Positions 24,963-35,100 of a stretch of 64,000 bases of DNA are shown piece by piece; position 1 is the stretch's first letter; the number at the start of each line of letters is the position of its first letter. The notes beneath the pieces are model-generated. The model did no database searches. It was not told where the DNA came from and was given only the letters and a program-made list of their open reading frames with translations. Source of the DNA: Mercenaria mercenaria (lineage: Eukaryota; Mollusca; Bivalvia; Venerida; Veneridae); assembly GCF_021730395.1 (NCBI RefSeq), contig NC_069363.1, positions 59,763,001-59,827,000 on the forward strand. Reading direction: 5' to 3'. A program made the translations under genes and the position numbers.

Positions 24963-25495
24963 ATTTTGCCCATTGTGTTGAAGACATGGGAGGATGGCAT
25001 ATAGTGTTTGAACTGTCAGTCCATCAGTCTGTCTGTCATACGCTTTGTGTACTCGACTCCTACAGTTTTCAACCAACTGAAATGAACTTTGTAAACTTCA
25101 TTCAGTATGAAGTGGATGTGTGCATATTATCGGGACTTTTTTGTCTGATAATTTAATTTGGAGTTATCGCCCTTTTCTAGACTGACCTATTAAACTACAT
25201 CAGAACACTGTGTATTCAACTTCTTATCCAACTGAAATGAGACTTTATATACTAGTACATCGTCAATGTTAAGTTGATGTGCACATATTGTCAGGACATA
25301 CAATCCAATTATTGTTTTTGTAGTTTGACTTTGAAATGTTACAACAACATGAAAACATTGTGTACTCAACTCCTCCTACTGTTTCTCTCCAACAGAAGTG
25401 AAACTTGGTATACTTCATCAGCACGAAGTGGGCATATGCGTATTGATGGGACTTTTATGTCTGATTATTTTAAGAGTTATGGTCATGATGTGGAC
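24963..25495 (+). repeat. Eroded relative of the GGAGGCATATAG element
   Basis: 'GAGGATGGCATATAGTGTTT' and 'GAACTGTCAGTCCATCAGTC' resemble the start of the element at 26838. Three diverged tandem units with 'CAACTGAAATGA.ACTT' follow (about 130 bp apart). No 3' end was found. Confidence 0.5.
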
Positions 25496-25501
25496 TTTAT
25501 T

Positions 25502-25712
25502 TGAGCCACGCCATGAGAAAACCAACATTGTGGCTTTGCATCCGCGCAGTCTGGTCAGGATCCATGCTGTTCGCTTTCAAAGCCTATTGTAATTAGAGAA
25601 ACTGTTAGCGAATAGCATGGATCCTGACCAGTCTGCGCGGATGCGCAGACTGGTGGTCTGGATCCATGCTGGTCGCAAAGCCACTATGTTGGTTTTCTCA
25701 TGGCATGGCTCA
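25502..25712. mobile_element. Palindromic MITE, TSD TTTATT
   Basis: Flanked by TTTATT on both sides (25496-25501 and 25713-25718). Ends are inverted (TGAGCCACGCCATGAGAAAA against TGAGCCATGCCATGAGAAAA). Inside, ATCCATGCT, GCGCAGTCTGG and CTGACCAGTCTGCGC blocks form further inverted pairs, so most of the 211 bp can fold back. Confidence 0.7.
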
Positions 25713-26220
25713 TTTATTATTCTATCAAGCATTTTTAGTTGGCATTTGTCAGACAATGTTGACATGATTCTTGTTACAACACATTTGGTAAAGGTAAATA
25801 TAAATGCAGAATTAAAGACAACTCTTTCTTCAAGGAATGTTTTTACATGCCCTTCGGGACATATGTGATGCTGTAGGTCATCCATGTGTTAACAATGTCA
25901 TTTCTGCTAACAACTTTAATTTTGATCCACATATTTGATGTGAACATGGTTCATGGGCACTGGTTGTCCCCTATTGATTTTGAGGTCAGTAGCTTAAGGT
26001 CAAAGTGACTGCTAGTATGAAAAAGGTTCCTATCATTATATTGAGAGTGCCTTGATCTACAATTCTTGAACTTTGCAGGCACATTGCACATTGGTATTGG
26101 AGGATCCCTCTTGATTTTGAGGTCAGTGTCAAAGGTCAAGGTCACAGTGACTTATTACAAAAATATTTCTGCATAGTGTCCTCAGAACCTGTTTGCCTAG
26201 AATGGCACATTGCTCATGGG

Positions 26221-28061
26221 CAGGGTTGTTAATAATGACTTGCAATAGTAATGCATTAAATTAGCATTACTTGGAAAAAGATGGCATTAAATTAGCATTA
26301 GCATTACTCATTTTTATCAAAATAATGCATTAAATTAGCATTACATAGGGTGCATTAGCATTAGCATTACCATTACTTTTTGAGAATCATTGCATGTTAT
26401 TATCACATACACTGTTTTTCATTAAATCATTTTAGTTTACCTAGGTCTAGGTCGTCTACATGAATAGTTAAATACGTGTATGACTTCCTGGTATTATATC
26501 TGATTTTTTTTCTTTTACCATTACTTTATAAAAAAATAATAAAAAAAAAATAAAAATACCTAATGTTGGAAGTACAGCATGCATGAGCATTTAAACTGTT
26601 AGAGAAAGTCAAGTACCTGTTTAATGGCTCCCTAACAGCCTAATTTAACATGATATGTAAAAGCTAGCTGCCTTAAACAGGTCTTAAACATCACTATCAA
26701 TGGCATAGTGTTAATTGATAAAAAGGTGTCAAAAGATAATAGATGCTGTTTGATATTTTGGGTGACAAATCTTATTATGTCACACTTCTATGGCTATTAA
26801 AAATTTGCACCTTGGAGTTGTCCAAGGTTTTAAATGTATTTTTATGCCCCCGAAGGGAGGCATATAGTTTTTGAACTGTCGGTCTGTCGGTCTGTCAGTC
26901 TGTCGGTCTGTCCGCATTTTTCGTGTCCGGTCCATATCTTTGTCATCGATGGATGGATTTTCAAATAACTTGGCATGAATGTGTACCACAGTAAGACGAC
27001 GTGTCGCGCGCAAGACCCAGGTCCGTAGCTCAAAGGTCAAGGTCACACTTAGACATTAAAGGTTATTGCATTGATGGGCGTGTCCGGTCCATATCTTTGT
27101 CATCGATGGATGGATTTTCAAATAACTTGGCATGAATGTGTACCACAGTAAGACGATGTGTCGCATGCAAGACCCAGGTCCGTAGCTCAAAGGTCAAGGT
27201 CACACTTAGACATTAAGGGATGGTGCATTGATGGGCGTGTCCGGTCCATATCTTTGTCATCGATGGATGGATTTTCAAATAACTTGGCATGAATGTGTAC
27301 CACAGTAAGACGACGTGTCACGCGCAAGACCCAGGTCCATATCTCAAAGGTCAAGGTCACACTTAGACATTAAGGGATAGTGCATTGATGGGCGTGTCCG
27401 GTCCATATCTTTGTCATCGTTGGATGGATTTTCAAATAACTTGGCATGAATGTGTACCACAGTAAGACGACGTGTCATGCGCAAGACCCAGGTCCGTAGC
27501 TCAAAGGTCAAGGTCACACTTAGATGTTAAAGGTCTTTTTTCATGATAGTGCATTGATGGGCGTGTCCGGTCCATATCTTTGTCATTCATGCATGGATTT
27601 TAAAATAACTACGCATAAATGTGTGACACAGTAAGACCACGTGTCGCGCGCAAGACCCAGCTCCGTAGGTCAAAGGTCCTAAACTCAAACTTCGGCCATA
27701 ACTATTCATTTAAAGTGCCATCGGAGGCATGTGTCATCCTATGGAGACAGCTCTTGTTCAAAATCTTTCAGGTGTACATTGAACAAAAGGCAATTATATC
27801 ATCAGACAGTTTATTAAAATCAAACAAAAATCTATTAGAGAACTACTATAACCTGTATAAATAACAGCATACATGTGTATTATTTTTTTCCAGTGATACA
27901 AAAAATAATGCCTAAGTAATGCTAAGCATTAGCATTACTTACTTTGGCATTAAATTAGCATTATTTTCAATGCTAAAATTGTGGCATTTATCATTACTTG
28001 GCATTATTTGAAAAAAATAATGCATTACTAATGCATTACCATTAGCATTACTACAACCCTG
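26221..28061. mobile_element. Non-autonomous hAT element with 8-bp TSD
   Basis: Flanked by a perfect 8-bp duplication CTCATGGG (26213-26220 and 28062-28069), the hAT hallmark. Termini are CAGGGTTGT and its complement ACAACCCTG. Long imperfect inverted arms are built from TAATGCATTA/ATTAGCATTA words (26225-26390 and 27905-28055). No transposase is visible. The interior holds a Helentron-like element (26838-27758). Confidence 0.75.
26838..27758 (+). mobile_element. Helentron-like element 4 (GGAGGCAT type) with 156-bp array
   Basis: Starts TTTTTATGCCCCCGAAGGG with hairpin TGCCCCCGAAGGGAGGCA, then GTCGGTCTGTCGGTCTGTC. Five monomers of about 156 bp follow (GTGTCCGGTCCATATCTTTG, AATAACTTGGCATGAATGTG, AGTAAGACGACGTGTCGCGC, CAAAGGTCAAGGTCACACTT). 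The last is diverged. It ends GGAGGCATGTGTCATCC, TATGGAGACAG, CTCTTGTT. Confidence 0.65.
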
Positions 28062-28989
28062 CTCATGGGTAGTGCATTACACCTATTGATCTTAAGGTCA
28101 GTAGGTCAAAAGTCAAGGTCACAGTGACTGTTAATACAAACATATTTTCTTCCTAAATTCTCGAGAACCACTTGATCTACGATCCTCTTGTCGGGCACAT
28201 TGCCAATGGGCAGTGGATAACCCTATTTATTCTGAGGTCAAAGATCAAACTCACGATCACTGTTAGTACAAAAAAAACATTTCAGTTCAATGCATTGACA
28301 CTAGCAGGTACATTGCTCATCGCTATTGATTTTAGGTCATGGTTCAAGGTCACAGTGACTAGTAGTACAAAAACTGTTTCTGCAGAAGTTCTTGAGAACC
28401 CCTTAAACCTGGCAGGATTTTTTTTCAGGGCTGTTCATTTCCCCAGTTGATTTTAAGGTTAAACGTGAAACCCACAGTGACCCTTAAACTTCAGTCCTCT
28501 TACTTCCTAGGTGCATTGTCCATGGGTAGTGGATGACTCCTATTGATTTTGAGGTCAAAGGTCGTGTTGACTTACGACCCTCAAACATTGCATGTGCATT
28601 GTCAGTGGACAGAAGATAACCGCTTTCGAGCTTGAGGTCGATGGGTCAAAGATCAAGGTCACAGTGACTGTTAGTACAAAACCTGTTTCTGCTAAATAGA
28701 ACTAAGGTTAAAATCACAAGTGACTATTACTTCAAAAATAAATACACCATGGATCCCTCTTGATGTTGTGGTTTCGTAGTCAAACGTTACGGTCAAAGTG
28801 ATCATCTATCTGTCTGCAGTTTAGTTTCCACTGTTTGAACTGTTGGGTTGAGTAGATGAGTACTGTGTTTCGACGCGCAGTTTGTTATAGATCAAGGTCA
28901 CAGTGTCCATTGGCTTGAAAATGGTTTGTGGTATGTAACTGGAGATTGCTTAGTCATTGCAGACGGTTGAGCCCAGAATGAACAATTTC

Positions 28990-29430
28990 CGATCATAAGC
29001 TGACGAATGTTTATGCCTCCGTACATCTTCCTTTCTAGTAGGAGTTGGAGCATTGGACATCCACCCGTGCGACCTGGGTTCGAATCCCGCCACAGGTACT
29101 TTCAATTTTTTTCACCATTAAAATGCTATCTACAATTTCTGTTTCGCCCAAAAGTCGTAAGATGACAGCTCGTCCGGGAACGGGCTTTATCTCGTGCCGA
29201 AAATGGCACTTTCTATGCCAGAATGACTATCACATCAATCATAATGTTACGGTCGCTTACACATAACTTGTAAGTTTAACCAATCTCTTACAACCGCGTC
29301 AGGAAGTCAACTCTTTGGCTCAGTGGTTAGGGCATTGAAGTTCCACCCGGACGACCCGAGTTCGAATCCCGCCACAGGCATTTGGGATTTTTCATTATTA
29401 AAATGCTGTCCTCTTCAATTTCTGTTACGC
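28990..29430 (+). mobile_element. Two copies of a tRNA-headed SINE-like repeat
   Basis: tRNA-like heads at 29036-29098 (GTGCGACCTGGGTTCGAATC) and 29310-29380 (TTGGCTCAGTGGTTAGGGCA, GACCCGAGTTCGAATCCC). Each is followed by CGCCACAGG and a related body (ATTAAAATGCT, CAATTTCTGTT.CGCCCA, AGTCGTAAGA). A third relative is at 57480-57650. Confidence 0.6.
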
Positions 29431-32129
29431 CCATTAGTCGTAAGAACATATATGGCCCATTCAGTTCTGTCCAGTTTGCCAGGAACCTACGTATTGTAAC
29501 ATCTACGTAAGAATGTGGAAAAACTGACAGTAGGTAAAACTTTCAGACAGCAAGGACAAAACAAGCAAGAATACTGTGGACCGATGCCTTCGGTAGACCA
29601 CAGTATCAGCAGTAAAGAGTCGAAATTACGAAATTAGAATAAGAGATAGAAGAAGGAAGTTGGTATTTATATATGAAAAAATGGCAGAGTCTTGGAATCC
29701 TGGCAATTATAAAGACTCGTGTGGAGTGATCACCATCTAGCATCTAGGGTAACAGTTTGACAACGGCCTCTCCGGAAGGAGCGGCCAAAAGCTAAAGCTT
29801 CAGTGAAAAACGCCATGCTGTCGGTGTGTAGAGAAGTTTATGAGGTTGATTCTTGTTAAATGCGTTACTAAAGTTAGTTTACCAAAGTCATTTTGTTGAT
29901 ATCTACCATATTGTTGAAAAGGTAGTCTGCATACGTTCAGCCAACCGTTGGGGTAAAAGTAAAAGGTAAAGGCGGATTTTGGTTTAATGTCGCTATGTGA
30001 AACACTAAACAAAAGTTATGTATGCTTCGAGTGAGTCCATTTTGAGAACGATTAAATACAAATTAGGACATCTTTCCCCAGCAATCTGCTGAATCAGATA
30101 CTAATTTACAGCTGGGTCGACTGAGACAATCGCGATAAAGTGCCTTTCCCAAGGACACGCCGCCAGGTTTTTTAGGAATGTAATTTTCGTAAAATTATTC
30201 TTTTGAGGAAAGGAGTTGTAGATATATCAGTTTCGTTATTTATTGGTGTTGCTAACAGAATCTGTCCTCGTATAAATGTATAAATAAATCTGTTTCAATT
30301 ATCCATTTTGAGAGATAAAACGACACGACTGTTTCTCCATAGGCTATGTATGCTGGTGGGGCTTATAGAACTTCAGCTGAATTTTTACACATCTGAAAAA
30401 CAAAATAGATCCGACTTTCTTTTCAAATAGTTCTATTCAAAGATCAAATGATTACACCAGGCATTTTTTTTAACAGGGTATTCTTTTAAATTAGAAATGT
30501 ACCACTTTTACCAAGAACAAGCCAACATTTCAGTATATTTATAAAACTCTTGTTTGAAATCTATCATCTGGCATCCACATACACCAGGTAAACACACACA
30601 AATAGAAATGGTTCAACGTTGTGCATTTCAATTTGTCACCTCTCTCCAGTGTTACGACGATGCAAAAGCACTATAGACATATTCTTGTCTAAATAGTATA
30701 TAAAATGTATCATCATCTTGATACTATTAATTTCCAAAGTTACATCTTATCTTATCTTATCATACCTTGATCACCTTCCAAAGTTACGTTCTAAAACATT
30801 TAGATTATCCAGACAGATGCATCCACCTAGTTTCAAGCAAGTAGAAGTCCCCTGCGCTCAGTCTCAAATAACCTGACAAGCCCTATAGTATCATTCTTAA
30901 ACCTTATGCGTGCTTTCCATATCGACTGTGACAACCATCAAGTTCACCACTTACCAGACTTGCATGCTCTTATCTTATATTACATTTTTGTCCGATTTTG
31001 TCAGAATTTTAGAAATTCTCGCCACATCAACTAACAAATCGGCGTACATCCCATGTCGATAGTGCTCGAAAAAAATATTGTTTAAATATCTAGGCAAACC
31101 GAGAGACAGACATATATATGCATTTAACTAATCAAAAAAGAGTCTACAATACCATGCAATATGTCCAAAATACGTATCTTTATAAGCGAAAAGAGCCAAA
31201 CAGAGCCTGTATACACTCTTCTTATAGCCTGTTTTCGTGCAGATTTAAAAAAGATCTTACAACTTGTGCACTGTAAGTAATTCATAAAATATGCGGGTTC
31301 CTAAAATGGACCATAAATTATGTATGTATGTATGTATGTATGTATGTATGTATCTTTATAAATGCGGAGAGAAAAGAAATAAAAAATTGTTTCACTGGGA
31401 CATTTCATCGCTTTGTTAAAATGCAAGACATGTCGCGGTAGTTTGGGTAGCTAAAACTTGATCCATTATAATAAACTGTATCATGTAAACAGGTATCAAC
31501 TGAACGGCGACCCAGCTCTTGGTGAGTGCTGTGTGCGCAATGATCTTTCTTTCACTTTTTATTCTACTTTTACTTTTTATTGTGTATGTCAATTGATCGT
31601 CTTTTTTAATTGATTGTATTTTTGTTTCCGTAAAAAAAGATTTATGTCGGTAAAAAAGTACACATAACTTATGTTACATTGTTAAAACCTTTCCGACACA
31701 GAATAATTTTCAGTGATTTGAGATAATAATGACATATGGCGGGAACGTTCCGTTATCATCCGTGATTTCAGTCGTGGTACTTTTAGTCTTAACCGGCACC
31801 TGTGATATCCGTCCGCAGACCGAATAACATTTTGTTGACATTTTGCGTGTTGGAAATTGACATAGCATTTCTCAAATTATTTTGGTTTGAAGCGATGAAT
31901 TGGGTCAATATATATATACTTCTTGCTGTTTGGCTTTGCTGGTTATTTTTTTTTCAAAAGAGACGTTACACTGATATATTTCGTTACTAGAACTACTTTT
32001 ATCAGCTGTTTACGTCACAAATCTCGGATGAACGTGAGAAGGTTGTTATAAGGTCAATGTTTTGACGGGAAGAAAATGACTTTGTCTAAATTTGTCAATT
32101 ATTTACGTTCAAATATCTAAACTTACACG
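29430..32129. other. Intergenic sequence upstream of RNF11
   Basis: No coding exon seen. A (GTAT)n microsatellite lies at about 31320-31355. The last few hundred bases before 32130 presumably hold the RNF11 promoter and 5' UTR, but no motif can be assigned. Confidence 0.4.
31320..31355. repeat. (GTAT)n microsatellite
   Basis: About eight perfect TATG repeats. Confidence 0.9.
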
Positions 32130-35100
32130 ATGGGGAACTGTTTAAAAGCACAAAGTAACGATGATATTTCTCTTCTGCGAGGCAGTGATGGCCAGGAGAG
32201 CGTTGACCAAGCTCTAGGACCCCCACCACCTTATCAGGCATGTCTCTTGTTTTTGTTTATTTTGGTTTCACTTCGGGTAAATTCGGATTCGTCATGTGCG
32301 GCGTTTCTGTTTACAAATTATTGTCAAACGATATGAGTTACATGTTTTGTTGATGGTTGTTTACTTCACTGTATTAAGACAGTGTTGTCATTATTGCTTG
32401 ATATTTATATTTCCTTTGTTCATCCTTTGGAAGTTTGGACACAAAGAACAGCTGTTCAGTGACTTAAATGAGTCATATGTATTGTTTGTTCATTATCACA
32501 TGTGTTCATTTGAGCAGACCAGATACCAAACCAGGATGTGCGCTTGGAGTGTGCAGACTTGCCGGAGATTTGTTCAGGGTTCTAGCCAGAATTATAATTG
32601 TTTTAAGGCAGATTATTGCCAAGTTCTTGTTTTATTACTTTCACTCTTTATACTAATAATCTGACATGCACCAAGTCAGGCCTGTAAAAGTAAAGTTTCT
32701 TGTTTAACGCAGGTAGTCGACGAAAGTCGCCACCTGGAATGGATGGAACAACTTATTTTCAGCCGAGCCCACGGCAGGCATCATATTTACCTCCCCGCCC
32801 GGCATCCAGTCTAGTAGTAGTAGGCAGATACTGCTGGAAACAGTACCAATTTAAGTAAATAACCCAGCACTAAACACTAGTCCGGATATCAGCCGTGACC
32901 AAGAGTCGAACCCAGACTGCTGGCATTGTAGTCCAACCTGCTAACCACTGTGCCACTGACTCCCTTTTTAAACTGTATCACTCACAGGAGGGTTTTATGG
33001 TGTGATAGATAGATTGATAGAATATTAGACACAGACACACAAACTTCAATCTGTCTCTGGTTTTAAGTGCCAATCCTTCGCATGATGTGTGCAGGTAGGA
33101 GACTGTTAGTAAAGAGTGAACTCAGAAATAGAGTGATGTCAGGACAAGTGAGATTCGTAAAAAAAAGTTCTAGTCTGTATTAAAATGGGTTGATCATGAT
33201 GTAAAATAAGGATAGAATAAAGGTGAAAAGTAATAACTCTGATCAAGTAAACTATTTGTCTTTTGACACTGTCACACCTCTCTTTCATTCATTATGGACA
33301 GGGGTGTATGACATGAAATTAGTGATGGTAAATATTAGAATACTGTACAAGGACAGTTCCGAGTAGGTAACAAGAGTGAGAAAGTAAAGGCAAACCCATT
33401 TAGCATGTGTTAAGTGCATGGAAGTAAAGTAAAAGTGAGAGAGATCGAGTTAAAAGTAAGTTAAAAGGTCCTTTACTGACAAATAGCTTAATTGCTTGAA
33501 AGAATTCAAACAAGTCATGGCAACATTGTGATGAGACAGAGATCATTCCAGATTACTGAAGCATGAGGGAAAAAAAGACAGTCCGTGCCAACATAACAGT
33601 AAGGGTGGGTAAACTTGTGTAAATCTCACAAAAAACATTGTATTAGTAAAGGTGAAACTTATAATTTCTGTGGTGTTCGTCTTCAAGGTTCTCTGGTATA
33701 AACTAGTAAAGGTGAAACTGTTTCTGTGGTGTTCGTCTTCAAGGTTCTCTGGTATAAACTAGTAAAGGTGAAACTGTTTCTGTGGTGTTCGTCTTCAAGG
33801 TTCTCTGGTATAAACTAGTAAAGGTGAAACTGTTTCTGTGGTGTTCATCTTCAAGGTTCTCTGGTATAAACTAGTAAAGGTGAAACTGTTTCTGTGGTGT
33901 TCATCTTCAAGGTTCTCTGGTATAAACTAGTAAAGGTGAAACTGTTTCTGTGGTGTTCATCTTCAAGATTCTCTGGTATAAACTAGTAAAGGTGAAACTG
34001 TTTCTGTGGTGTTCATCTTCAAGGTTGTCTGGTATAAACTAGTAAAGGTGAAACTGTTTCTGTGGTGTTCATCTTCAAGGTTCTCTGGTATAAACTAGTA
34101 AAGGTGAAACTATTTTCTGTGGTGTTCATCTTAAAGGTGAAACTGTTTCTGTGGTGTTCATCTTCAAGATTCTCTGGTATAAACCAGATTGCATTTTGGA
34201 ACCACTGGAATGAGTAAGGGTAGTCATTTTTATACACACATGAAAAGGGACATATTATGGGATTACCTACGTCGGCGAGCGAATGGGAAGTGTCCGTAAA
34301 AGTTGTTAGCTGTTTGACTCCAGCAGCTTTTATCCATATGTTCACCAAATTTGGTCACAATGTTTATGTGCATAATATCTCAGCCCAGTTTCATAACAAG
34401 TTAAATCCTCTTCTCTGAAGTTATGGACCTTAAAGTTACTCAAAATTGCAAGTATTGACAGAATCCGCTCTCTGTTAAACAGTATCCAGTTTTCACCAGA
34501 CAGGGTCAAGATGTTTGTTGGCATAATATGCCATGTTTGATAACACATCTGGATTGACCAAGTGGTGCTGGAGTTATTACCCTTGATTTACTTAAAATTG
34601 ACAGTGTCTGCTTATTCACTAAAGCATGTCTTATCCATGTTCACTGATCAAACTTTGTGACATTGTTTATGGGCATGATATCTCGGACAACTTCTATAAC
34701 CTGCCCTTGAATTTCTTAAAATTGCAAAAGTTGTCACAGTGTCTGCTTAATTACATGTACTTGAGCAGTTCCCCAAAATTAGTCAGAATGTTTACAGGCA
34801 TACTGTCTTGGTCAGGTTTGATTACCAGCTGGATTGTCTTTGTCATGCTGGAATTATTGCCCTTGACTTAGTTGAAATTGTTTAAATTGACAACTTATAT
34901 TTTTAAAGTCTGCTGAACAATTAGCCCTAGAGAAAGAGTGCATTAGATAATTGATATTTGCAGTGTTAGCCATTTTATGAATGCTATTCTAGTTGTTGTC
35001 CATCTCTTGTTGATCTGGTACAAGTTTCTGAACAGTTACTGGAGAAGAAGGCTTCAATGCCTTCATTGGTTATATCGATGCATAAAAATGATCCGCAGAT

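Larger units (their letters stand above)
25920..28990. repeat. Older GGTCAAGGTCACAGTGACT array, interrupted at 26213-28069
   Basis: Units of roughly 100-150 bp carrying 'TGATTTTGAGGTCA', 'GGTCAAGGTCACAGTGACT', 'GTACAAAAA..TTTCTGC' and 'GCACATTGC.CATGGGCAGTG' run from about 25920 to 26220. They resume at 28062 and continue to about 28960. The hAT element at 26221 sits in the middle of one unit. Confidence 0.55.

Noticed and set aside
32296-32664. 122-codon open frame in RNF11 intron 1 as an alternative exon
   Set aside because: No acceptor in phase with exon 1, and the translation shows no domain.
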